From: Polyodon spathula
Taxonomy: Eukaryota > Chordata > Actinopteri > Acipenseriformes > Polyodontidae
Length of the DNA stretch: 64,000 nucleotides
Reading direction: 5' to 3'
Assembly (NCBI RefSeq): GCF_017654505.1
Contig: NC_054548.1
Location: 34,919,774-34,983,773, forward strand
The notes beneath the pieces are model-generated. The model made no database searches and was not told where the DNA came from. It saw nothing but the letters and a program-made list of their open reading frames with translations. Positions 12,454 through 22,842 of the stretch are shown in pieces; the stretch's first letter is position 1, and every line of letters begins with the position of its first letter. The translations under genes were made by a program, and so were the position numbers.

Positions 12454-14261
12454 TGGGCTGTTGTTAAAGAATCCATCAACAATATGGGATAGTTTAGTGA
12501 ATAAAAACAGACCCCCGTGAATTAAAACTGAGCATAGGGTCCATAGAATCAAGTGATTTTCACAATTTTGTTGTCAACACAAAATAAACAAACAGGGTCT
12601 CAGGCTTAAGACAAACACAGACTTGACTATTATTTTTAACACATGGCACTTTTATCAGCTTGCACTACAGTCTACAGCTTGGAATAAGTGTCCCAGTGCT
12701 TAGAACAGCCATGTATTCAATCACAGCCATGCAAACACCACTTACTTATGAGAATAGACACTGCTAACTCACACAGTAATTAAACAAACTATTTACAACA
12801 ATTCAATTCACGGAGTATTTACACTGGGGAGACGATTGTATTTTACAGGGGCAGTATCTTCTTTCCAGCCCATGCAGAATTGTTTACTAGGTAGGGGAAC
12901 TGTCACCTAGCCACGCCCAACTTGCACAGTTTATGATCGATTCATTTGCTGTTTTTTATCATGGTCTTTTTCCTCATTCTGACCAAACAATTCTAAATGC
13001 TTCCAGACAGACTGCAGGTTAGGTTTTAAGATGTTGACAACTGCAAAGAACACAGTGTATCAATCTTCTACCCCTAGAGGATTGTAAAACAAGGTATTAA
13101 GTTAGTCCAGGGATTCTTTAGACTAAGTGCTGCACTAACCTGTTATATAGGAATAGAACAATTTGATGTGTGTTTTCAACATATTAAACAAGCAGATACA
13201 TTGTAATTGCTGATAAAAATGTTACATGATTAAAAGGTTACATGATTTGTTTGCAAACAGCCTGTGCTGGATTTCATTGACTTGTACTAAAATAAAACAT
13301 GGTTATGCATTTACACAACTGTTTAGACAATAGTTGGGACCGTTTCTAATTTCTGCTATTCTTTTCATCTTCAGGTGCTGAATATCTGCACATTGAGTGT
13401 TATATAAATTTAACTGACACCTATATCTCACTCCTTTCAGTGCAGAAAGAGTAACGTAGTATCATCTTTTAAAATGTTTTATTTGAAAATGTACTGTAAA
13501 AGGTGCCCGTTAATTTTCATATGAAGTGTACTATTATATTATACACAAATATAGAATGAAGAAAAAATATAAGAAAACATCTAAAATAATTGAAATATGC
13601 AGTACAAGAGTGCTGCAGTCCTCTTCCTCTCCAGCTCTATATTTATCATTCGTGCATGCACAAGTATTCCTTTCTAAACCGTGCGTACACAGAAGTTTGT
13701 GTCAGTGAGAATGTTCATAGACTCTAATGGTACTGCAAGATAAGATCAAACTGCTATTAAATCAGCAAAAGATCTGCCTTCAGTGCAATATACATTTAAA
13801 TACACAAGATTGTCCAGTCAGTTGAAAGTAAACATTATTTGTACATTTGTTACTTTACAGTAGTTTTGTGGGTGTCTGTATTTATTTATTACACTGCCTT
13901 TGGGCCTGCACACTGTATTCATTGTATTCATTTCAACTTAATGCTCAGAAGTAAGGGCTGCTAATAAGCAGGGATGGGCAGTATTGAAAATACATGTGAT
14001 GTAAAGCCTAATGTATAAGTATTATTTTAGAAGTATCTAGTTTTTCTGTTCCTGCATGGTTTGTATCTGAAAAAAGTAGACTATTATCTGATTAAAAGCA
14101 ACATTGTCCCCTAAATTCTTTCTTGTGTGCATATAACTTGTCCAGTCAGGAATTCCCACCAGCAGCCTAAAGAAAACTGTTAATTTGTCAGCACATCAGG
14201 TAAGAAATGTATGTTATATACAGTAGTTTATTATTATTATTATTGGTATTAGTAGTCCTAT
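12454..14261. other. Intergenic, no gene seen
   Basis: AT-rich text. The first 450 bases may be internal LTR-element or second-LTR sequence. The short frame at 13526-13708 has no domain. I see no RNA gene or conserved signal apart from the foldback that follows. Confidence 0.45.
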
Positions 14262-14350
14262 TTAAAAGCCCATGATTGGACTGTCCAATGTGGAGGATAA
14301 TTCTAATTAGCATCCTCAGTTTGAGGATGCTAAAAGGGATGGGCTTTTAA
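14262..14350. repeat. Three-stem foldback able to form a cruciform
   Basis: Outer arms ttaaaagcccat (14262-14273) and atgggcttttaa (14339-14350) are perfect 12-bp inverted repeats. Inside are two more perfect hairpins: attggac/gtccaat (14275-14281 and 14283-14289, 1-nt loop) and tagcatcctca/tgaggatgcta (14308-14318 and 14322-14332, 3-nt loop). As RNA this would be a three-way junction. It could be a small foldback transposon, a structured RNA or chance. Confidence 0.75.
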
Positions 14351-14388
14351 CTAATTTAAAGAAAAGAGGTCAAAAAAAGGACTGCAAA

Positions 14389-14721
14389 TTAAATTAACAA
14401 AACCAAAGGGGAGGTGGTACAGAGCACACCCCCTAGAGCCCACTGGTCGACAAAGGCGGCCGTGTTGCCAGCAGACTCCCCGTGGGCGTGCTCCAACTGA
14501 ATCCGAGATCGGACAAGGGCCCTGAACATGGCCCTGCAGTCAAAGAGACCTTCCCCGCTCATCCTACGCTTCCTGGTCTTGTAAATGGCCAGTTTAGCAA
14601 GAGCCAGGAGCAGATTGACGAGGAGGTCTCTCTTCTTGGTGGAGCCACGAACAGGGTGCCCGAAGATGAGGAGGGTGGGGGAGAAATGCAGCCAGAACTG
14701 CAGCAGGAGGTTCGTAGTCAT
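14389..14721 (-). pseudogene. TX1-like LINE ORF2 C-terminal end
   Basis: The 110-codon frame carries FGHPVRGSTKKRDLLVNLLL, then LALAKLAIYKTRKRRMSGEG and a trailing QWALGGVLC. I recognise this as the extreme C-terminus of TX1-clade (L1 superfamily) retrotransposon polymerases of fish and frogs. Only this last part is present and the rest is truncated, as is usual for LINE copies. The frame runs on past the end of the recognisable domain. Clade assignment is from memory. Confidence 0.6.
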
Positions 14722-15153
14722 AGTAATAGTAGTTGTAGTCGTAATAGTATTTGGTTTTATATATAATTGTGTTCACGTTTTAAAAAAACTATGTAAAAAA
14801 AAATGGAACATAAACATGTGTTGTTTGCCAAAATTGTACTTTTAATTTCATTCTAATAATAACAAAGGCCAATGTGAGTTAATATCAATCATGTTCTTTA
14901 TTAAAAATAATAAATCTGATTACATTCCCTCAAAGAAGGTGGATAGGACATATAAACAGATAAATACATAGATAATAGTAGAAAACTAAAAGACAATGAT
15001 ACCATACTTTGCTCGAGTCCGTATTTCGATTTAAGGAGAGAAAGCTCTGCACAGCTCAAGTGGAATGCATCTGCTAAACCAATAACTTCAGAAATGATTC
15101 TGGAAATCAGCCATTGTCAATTAATTAGTCCATGCACTACTCGATGGAATTAA
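14722..15153. other. AT-rich spacer
   Basis: No gene or structured feature recognised. It contains TAG-rich repeats next to the TX1-like remnant. Confidence 0.4.
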
Positions 15154-15790
15154 TTGTATGGCTGTTTGAATGCACTAATTGATGTCTGTGAGAAAGTTTC
15201 CCAGTTGATGGAGTTCTTATGGTTACTATATACCACTCATTTCGCAGGCCATGAACCTACGCCACTGCTCCCATCTATTACAGGTCATCATAACTGGATT
15301 CCAGAAATGAGCAGTTTTCTTGAGCTAAAGACTAAGGTTCATGAATTAATTTTGGCCACAATCACCCATACATTTTTCAAGATGCACTGGCTGACATACC
15401 ATTTTGCTGGAGAAACATTCCATCAACATATGCGTCATGCTGCTAAAGAGCTGGGTCTTGTATCTGAATCTGCTTGTGGGAGCCCAATGAAGAGGAAGAG
15501 GATGGCTTCTTTGTTTTCAGTCATGGCAAAGATGTTTCCCAGATAATGACTCCCTCTACAACTAGCAACACCAAAGCTGAGCTGGAGGTCCTTCATTATT
15601 TTGAAGACACTAGAAAGATGTGACATCTTTAGAGCAATACCCTTTCATAAAAAAACTCTGTACTCTTTGATACCATTCTTCCTTCATCTACTCCTGTTAA
15701 GCGTCTGTTCTCTTTTGCTGGGCTGATTTTCAGACCCCAAAGAGGCTGCCTGTTGGAGTACTTCCTTCAGAAACTTTTTTTTGTAAAAGG
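15154..15790 (+). pseudogene. hAT transposase C-terminal remnant
   Basis: The first 130 codons contain ELKTKVHELILATITHTFFK and a basic KRKRMASLFSVMAK block. After a stop, another frame reads TKAELEVLHYFEDTRK. A third frame gives ILPSSTPVKRLFSFAGLIFR followed by PQRG at 15670-15745. The last string is the hAT dimerisation-domain signature (S-x-x-x-E/K-R-x-F-S-x-A-G). So this is the end of a hAT transposase with at least one stop and two frame changes. The DNA-binding and catalytic N-terminal parts are not seen. Confidence 0.65.
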
Positions 15791-15984
15791 AGAATTGATG
15801 GAGAACAGACACTTTTTAAATTAGTGTTCCCTGTTTTCCTCCCAATTTTAGTGGTGCCTAAGTCTATGTATATCACTCGAGCAATGCATATTTCTCAGTT
15901 GAGCTTCCTCCTGGCAGCCTGATGAGCTCCAGACCGTCAAGGTCCTCCAAGCCATGAGATCCTAGATACACTTTTTCCACCGAC

Positions 15985-16085
15985 AGACTCCAGGTGTTAG
16001 GACAGTGGTTCATGGAAAATAATGTTGAAAATTTAAACTCCATCAAACCACTGTGGGATGTTTTGAAATGCCACCTGTCAGCCGC
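15985..16085 (+). pseudogene. Tc1/mariner transposase scrap
   Basis: The plus strand encodes ENLNSIKPLWDVLKCHLS, a weakened form of the PDLNPIENLWDVLK block around the third catalytic residue. It is too short to define an element. Confidence 0.4.
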
Positions 16086-16152
16086 AAGAAGAGCACAGCC
16101 TGTTGGTTTCACTAACTGTACTGTGCAGAATAAATAATTTTTCTTCTATGGC

Positions 16153-16348
16153 TAAATATCCGGACCTTCTTGCAATGCATTGGAATACGGGGCATATGCT
16201 AGGAAATCAGGACTGTCCCGACCATATAGGGACTGTTGGCATGTATGTATGGGTAAATATTGGGACTTTCTTCCTATGCATCGGGATGCGGGACATTTAC
16301 AAAGAAATCAGGACTTTCCCAACCATATAGGGACTTTTGGCATGTATG
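16153..16348. repeat. Diverged tandem dimer, about 101-bp period
   Basis: Two copies run taaatat...ggcatgtatg, at 16153-16247 and 16254-16348. Both share atcaggact-tcccgaccatatagggact-type text. The copies differ at many bases, so the duplication is old. It could be a satellite scrap. Confidence 0.7.
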
Positions 16349-16879
16349 CAATTATATGTGACAAACATTGATATTTCAGCAATACATAAACCCAATGTGA
16401 ACATTATTTAACATATTGCACTGATTTCAGATATTTAGCCGATTTATAATAGAAGTTAGATTTATCTTGTAGTACCATTGTTCTATCACATGGAAACAAT
16501 CGTATGCAAGGTCAGAAGTGTGATAAGACTAACATTCTCATGCAAACTAATGTGTTGATAAATCACACACTGTGCTTTCTGTTGGGCTATGCGAATGCAC
16601 AGTTTAGAAGGGAACACACATGAACGCACGACTGATAAATGTAGGCCCAGGAGAATTGGAGACAACGCGGAATGCGATTTCTGCAAACAATAAATGTTGT
16701 TCTTGGATGAAGCAAAGTGCCCCTCAGCAAAACAGTTTGTTTTGAGATGTATTTAAAACAGTTTGTTTTGAGTAGTATTTAAATAGAATAAATAAAATAA
16801 AAAAAATAAAATAAACAACATATGAATCCAAATTAACATGTATTTATACTAAATTAATACAGAAATGACTACAAAAGAT
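16349..16879. other. AT-rich spacer with a 26-bp direct repeat
   Basis: It contains two tandem copies of a 26-bp unit (aaaacagtttgttttgag..., 16729-16780). They lie downstream of the minus-strand pseudogene, with A-rich runs that could act as its 3' processing region. Confidence 0.5.
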
Positions 16880-18718
16880 TTAGAAGTGAGTAGTTTTTTG
16901 AGATTTACAATTATACTGTAAATCACTTTCACGAATCAGCCCCCAAATTTAGTCTCCCATCATGTTCTCGTTATACTGTCCTTGGTAGCAGCGTTCAAAG
17001 TCCAGTATATCTTGGTGGAAGCGCTCACCTTGCTCCTCCGAGTACGCTCCCATGTTCTCCTTAAATTTATCAAGATGAGCATCAAGGATATGGACTTTGA
17101 GGGACATCCTACAGCCCATTGTGCCATAGTTCTTCACCAGAGTCTCAACCAGCTCCACATAGTTTTCGGCCTTGTGATTGCCCAGGAAGCCCTAAACCAC
17201 TGCAACAAAGCTGTTCCAAGCTGCTCCAACCTTACTAGTGAGCTTCTTGGGGAATTCATTGCACTCCAGGATCTTCTTTATCTGTGGTCCGACGAAGACA
17301 CCGGCTTTGACCTTTGCCTCAGACAGCTTAGGGAAGAAGTCTTGAAGGTACTTGAATGCTGCCGACTCCTTATCTAGAGCTCTGATAAATTGTTTCATAA
17401 AGCCCAATTTGATGTGCAGTGGTGGCATCAGCACCTTTCGGGGGTCCACCAGTGGCTCCCACTTGACGTTGTTCCTCCCCACAGAGAACTCGGTCCGCTG
17501 TGGCCAGTCCCGCCTGTGGTAGTGCGCCTTGGTGTCCCTGCTGTCCCAAAGGCAAAGATAGCAGGGAAACTTGGTAAAACCACCTTGGAGACCCATCAGG
17601 AATGCAACCATTTTGAAGTCTCCTATGACCTCCTAGCCGTACTCATCATACTTCAAGGCATTCAGCAAGGTCTTGATGCTGTTGTAATCCTCTTTGAGGT
17701 GCACCGAGTGAGCCAGGGGAAGAGACGGGTACTTGTCACCATTATGGAGCAGCACGGCTTTGAGGCTCCTGGATGAGCTGTCAGTGAAGAGACGCCACTC
17801 ATTCTGGTTACAGGAGATTTTGATTGCCTAGAACAGACTGGTCACATTGTGGCAGAAGCAGAGCCCATCTTGACGGGTGAAGAAGCTGGAAAAAGGTTGG
17901 TGACGCTTCCTCTGATCTGCGACTTGCACACTTTCATCCAACAAGTTCCATTGCTTGAGCCCAGACATCAAAAGCTTGGCACTGGACTTGGTGAGACCAA
18001 GAACTCTAATCAAGTCGTTGAGGTCTTTTTGGTTGGGGTAGTATGGGTTTCTCTCCTCAGCTCCACCTCTGAAATTGTTATCTGGATCTACAACGTCTTC
18101 CTCGCTCTCTGACTTGCTGCTCTCTTCTAGACGGCTGCTCTCTCTCCGGAAGAGTGGGTACGGGGAGCTCATGGCAGTGTGGCACTGGGGCGATGGATGA
18201 AGGAAGGTCCGGATACGTGATAGCAGGTGCATTCTTGCCAGTCCGACGTTTGGAAGGGTCCACCATGCAGAAGTAGCAGTTGCTTGAGTGGTCAGTGGGT
18301 TCCCGCCAAATTCTTGGGATAGCGAACTTCATGGCTCTCTTTTCCCCTATGTACCATCCTACAAAAATACATTTATTTCACCCATGACTAATGTGTAAGA
18401 GATTATCGCAACATTTTTCATATATGATATATTTTTTCAATAACATTGAAAATTGTAAAACATTTTAAAATTAAACACTTTTACAATTTTAAAAATTTTA
18501 ACAAATTTTATAACATAAAATTCCGAGCAACAATTGTCCATCTTACCTTCCAGAGTTTTTTTGCATTACTTGCAGGTGAAATGAGGTGCCCAGGGTTTGT
18601 CTTGATCCCCGACAGGCATGCCGAAATATGCCTTGTAGTACTTTTTCGCTCTTGTCTTGATAAATTGGCCGCAGACATAGCAAAATGCGTCTGCCAGATG
18701 CTTGCAGCCTCTTGATGC
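16880..18718 (-). pseudogene. Decayed intron-containing copy of an uncharacterised multi-copy protein family
   Basis: The minus strand encodes a protein of about 550 residues. Exon 1 (18718-18547) starts MASRGCKHLADAFCYVCG, a Cys-rich possible zinc site. It ends at a GTAAGA donor. A 188-bp intron (18546-18359) ends TTTTGTAG. Exon 2 joins in frame with WYIGEKRAMKFAIPRIWREP, then a second Cys pair (CYFCMV), an acidic Ser-rich stretch, GGFTKFPCYLCLWDSRDTKA, and an end with GAYSEEQGERFHQDILDFER. I recall near-identical predicted proteins in many copies in fish and arthropods, with no known function. Five in-frame stops (about 18568, 17829, 17631, 17190 and 16948) and a frameshift near 18145 make it dead. 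A mobile origin is inferred from copy number only; no terminal repeats were found. Confidence 0.75.
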
Positions 18719-18793
18719 CATCTCAGAAAAATGCAGATATGTATCCACTTAGGCAGCTGGAACTAAACTGAACTGGTGGGCTTAAGGCCCCTG

Positions 18794-18880
18794 TATTTAT
18801 ACTACTATTTATATTACTGGAAAGTTCTAGAAGTTACTCCAAGTTTACTCAGCACTGAATCTACGTGGAATGTTCTGGAA
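18794..18880 (-). promoter_or_regulatory. Heat-shock-type promoter: two perfect HSEs plus TATA boxes
   Basis: Two sites match nGAAnnTTCnnGAAn perfectly, at 18820-18832 and 18868-18880. On the minus strand, TATAAATA follows at 18806-18813 and again at 18794-18801. The ATG of the pseudogene is 75-80 bp further downstream. The order HSE, HSE, TATA, start is that of classical HSF-driven genes. Activity is inferred. Confidence 0.6.
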
Positions 18881-19600
18881 AATAGGTCAATTTCAAAATA
18901 TCACTGTCCTGGTCACAAAAGCAAAGTTTGTGAGGAATAATAGCCATTTTCTATATTTTTGAGGCATAAGTAATTAGGAAATAACACTTACTACCCAGGA
19001 ACCAAAAAAAAAAAAAAAAAATTGTTACACGGTGTAATTACAATGAACACACATAATATAATACGTAATAAATATTGCATCTGTTAAATGTGGACCATGT
19101 GAATTGAAATAGTTTGCCTAAGTGTTTTCGTTTTGTAATTTTTGTCCTGTAAAGATTGCTCTTAACTTATCTGTTATTGTCAGCATTTGTTGTTAAACGT
19201 ATGCCACATTTCTTGGCAGGTGCCCCTTGAAAATCATATACATATGTCAAGGGTTCTATCCTGGTTAAATGATGACATTTTAATTATAATTTGAAATAGC
19301 TGTTCAAGAGTAACATTGCTAGTTTTACAATTCAATAAGAATGCTTGATGTGTTGTGATGCCAAGAGAATTTCTGTTGAAAGCAAACAGCTCTGCCACCT
19401 GACAGTTCTTAAATCATACTGAATTCACCCTGTCAGCAGTGAGCTTACTAACATGTGGGGATGTCAGTTTTTATTTTGCTGTTTAACAGGATGAGGGGGC
19501 TAGCGCATAGGGAAATTTTAAAAAGTGTTTGCCTTAAAAATCAATGTATATTCTTTAAGTAATTATGTATATGTTAATATGAAATAATTTGAGTATATCT
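18881..19600. other. Intergenic, no gene seen
   Basis: AT-rich with a poly-A run near 19003-19020. No frame or motif recognised. Confidence 0.5.
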
Positions 19601-20308
19601 GTTTGGCAAAGTGGTTAACAGTGTGCAGGTGCAAGTGATCAATGAACAGACGACAATTATAATTCAGGTGCAAAGTTGTTTAATGGGTTTGTATGTCCAG
19701 TGCCTGAAGGCAAAACAAACAGTAAACAATAAATGATAGTTTGTAATCCCCGGGCTGGTCCTGAAATAATACTCCTGTTTATTGTACCCCCACACAAAAC
19801 ACAAAACACATACACAAGTCTGTTAGTGCGTGAGTTAGTGCTCGTGGTGCAAATACAGTTGTTTGTGATACAAGTGCAGTGCTGTTCTGGGTTTGGGCCT
19901 GCCTCTGGTGACAGCTCCACAACGTGTTAGCTGTCTAATAATAACAAGCAACAATTAGACAAAACAAATAAACACTTACTATACAGAAACACAAAACACA
20001 GGTCCTTCCGGGTTCTTTTACTCAAACCAAAACAAACAGATTACATTGCTTCATCCCCTACTTATACCGTCACTCATGACCCCTTGGTAAATGATTGCAG
20101 CTGCTCCTCCAATCTGAGGCTGCTACATCATTTCCCTTCCGGGTCGATGAGTTTATGTACTGAAGCTCTGCCCTTTTTCTAAATGACCGACTTCCTTTTA
20201 ACCCTAGGAACGAACTGTCAGGCCAAGCAGTCCAAGTTACTCTGTTACTTAGCACCCTCACAAGTCGGGAGGGAGATTTACCACCAAGAATCATTGTCTT
20301 TCTGTCAC
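19601..20308 (-). mobile_element. Solo LTR, antisense
   Basis: Same family as the LTR at 56749-57476. Shared text includes ggctggtcctgaaataa, cacatacacaagtctg, catgaccccttggtaaa and tcattgtctttctgtca. Flanks are tatct and gatct, a 4-of-5 match and probably a decayed target duplication. Terminal bases are also degraded. A TATA-like gtataagtag lies on the minus strand near 20065. Confidence 0.75.
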
Positions 20309-20878
20309 GATCTACCATATCTAAATAACTCTTATTAATTACATTATAAACTGAAGCAATACACTCACCAGGGGTTTGCAATTTTGCACAGTATTGTACA
20401 AAGCATAATAATAACAATACTAATAATTTGCACAAATCTAAAATAATAAATGAATAGCAAACTCTTAAAGTCATTTTCATTATCAGATGAACAAATGGCT
20501 TGGTATTTGATGGTCAACCTTTTATTTCCTGACTCTGAAATGCCTATTAAGGTAAAACACTATTGAGCAGCTCTCTCCTCTATGTTTGTATGCACACATT
20601 ATAGCCCTCCATTCTCTCTTTGCTGGACATAGTGGCCCTTTCAGAGAAAGCATTTAACTTTGTGTCATTCATCGGTCTCAAGTTTCTGTAAAGCTGGATG
20701 GTACAGCATGTTTGTCCTGCAAAGAGAGCATGATGGATTGCAATAAGTTCTTATTTTCCATTTAAACATTAAATATTTTTCTCATGGGGAAGAAAAAGTA
20801 GAAGTTCAACAGCTCAATGGTAATTGGAGCAGGCTTTAATTTGTTAAAATTGAGGAGAACACTTCTTTTTTCTTTTAA
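20309..20878. other. Intergenic, no gene seen
   Basis: No supported coding frame. The 136-codon minus frame at 20070-20480 straddles the LTR and is chance. Confidence 0.5.
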
Positions 20879-20932
20879 AGGTTGCATGTGGGGTCCCACA
20901 GGGCTTGATTCTTGGCCCAATTCTTTATATAA
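20879..20932 (+). pseudogene. LINE reverse transcriptase scrap (GVPQG box)
   Basis: The plus strand reads VACGVPQGLILGPILY, the conserved RT block before the catalytic YADD. It is opposite in strand to the adjoining CR1-like LINE, so it is a separate, almost fully lost element. Confidence 0.45.
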
Positions 20933-20935
20933 AAC

Positions 20936-22842
20936 ATAAAGTTTACAAACGAGAGGAGGTCATTTGGTTGTTAGTAGCTTATTGATCCCAGAATCTCATC
21001 AAGCAGCTTCTTGAAGGATCCCAGGGTGTCAGCTTCAACAGCTTTACTGGGGAGTTGGTTCCAGGATCCCACAATTCTCTGTAAAAAAGTGCCTCCTATT
21101 TTCTGTTCTGGATACATCTAATCTCCATTTGTGACCCCTGGTCCTTGTTTCTTTTTTTCGGTCGAAAAAGTCCCTTGGGTCGACACTATCAATACCTTTT
21201 AGAATTTTGAATCCTTGAATCAGAACACCACATAGTTTTCTTTGTTCAAGACTAAATAAATTCAATTCTTTTAGCCTGTCTGTATATGACATGCCTTTTA
21301 AACCTGGAATAATTCTGGTTGCTCTTCTTTGTAATCTTTGTAGAGCAGCAATATCCTTTTTGTAGCGAGGTGACCAGAATTGAAAACAATATTCAAGATC
21401 AGGTCTTACTAATGCATTGTACAGTTTTAACATTACTTCCCTTGATTTAAATTCAACACTTTTCATAATATATCCAAGCATGTTGTTGGCCTTTTTTATA
21501 GCTTCCCCACATTGTCTAGATGAAGACATTTCTGAGTCAACAAAAACTCCCAGGTCTTTTTCATAGATTCCTGCTTCAATTTCAGTATCTCCCATATAAT
21601 ATTTATAATGCACATTTTTATTTCCTGTGTGCAGTACCTTACACTTTTCTCTATTAAATGTCATTTGCCATGTGTCTGCCCAGTTCTGAATCTTGTCTAG
21701 AACATTTTGAATGACCTTTGCTGATACAACAGTGTTTGCCACTCCTCCTTTTTTTGTGTTGTCTGCAAATTTAACAAGTTTGCTTACTATACCAGAATCT
21801 AAGTCATTAATGTAGATTAGGAATAGCAGAGGACCTAATACCGATCCCTGTGGTACTCCACTGGTTACCTCACTCCGTTTTGAGATTTCTTCACTAATCA
21901 ATACTTTCTGTTTTCTACATGTTAACCACCCCCTAATCCATGTACATGTGTTTCCTTGAATCTCTACTGCATTTAGTTTGAGAATTAATCTTTTTTGCAG
22001 GACTTTGTCAAAAGCTTTCTGGAAATCTAAATAAACCATGTCATATGCTTTGCAATTATCCATTATCGATGTTGCAGCCTCAGAAAAATCAAGCAGGTTT
22101 GTTAGACACGATCTCCCTTTCCTAAAACCATGTTGACTGTCTCCCAGGACACTGTTACCGTATAGTTAATTTTCCATTTTGGATCTTATTATAGTTTCCA
22201 TAATTTTGCATATAATAGAAGTCAGGCTTATTGGTCTGTAGTTACCTGGCTTGGTTTTGTTTCCCTTTTTGTGGATAAGTATTACATTTGCAATTTTCCA
22301 GCTTGTTGGTACAACCCCTCTGTCAAGAGGCTGTTGCGTAATCTTGATTACAGGTTTGTAAATAACTTCTTTCATTTCTTTGAGTACTATTGGGAGGATC
22401 TCACTAGGCCCAGGGGATTTGTTTATTTTAAGAGCTCCTAGTCCCTTTAACACTTCTGCCTCGGTTATGCTAAAGTTATTAAAACTGGATAGGAACAGGT
22501 TGACATGTGGTGCATGTTGTCCATATCTTCCTTTGTAAAAACTTGGGAAAAGTAATCATTTAACATATTTGCTATTTTTTTCTTCATCTATGATTTTGCC
22601 ATTTGTATCTCTTAGACATTTAATCTCCTCTTTGAATGTTCTCTTGCTGTTATAGTATTGGAAAAACTTGGAATTGGTTTTCCCCCCCCCCCCAAAAATA
22701 GAGAGAACACCGGAAGGCCTTCTAACTTCCTTTTTAATTTGTGTTTTCAGTTTCAAGTACCTTTCTGTGTACTTTGTTCTTGGTCCCTTTTAAACACTCT
22801 GAAAATGCTTTTTTTCTCTGAGTATTTTTTTTAAATTGATCT
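20936..22842 (-). pseudogene. CR1-like LINE, reverse transcriptase half
   Basis: The minus strand holds RT text in order: NYRPISLTSIICKIMETIIR (22166-22453), DFQKAFDKVLQKRLILKLN, SGVPQGSVLGPLLFLIYIND, LVKFADNTK (the FADD box mutated to FADN), and the C-terminal block RPDLEYCFQFWSPRYKKDI then LQRLQRRATRIIPGL, in a 339-codon frame (21044-22063). The 3' end near 20936 carries the CR1-type tail also present at 60401. Loss of the second catalytic Asp and several breaks make it inactive. The 5' continuation is at 24233, beyond an inserted LTR. Confidence 0.85.

Noticed and set aside
17390..17776. 128-codon plus frame, and 16982-17377
   Set aside because: Shadows of the minus-strand pseudogene, which has recognisable conserved blocks.
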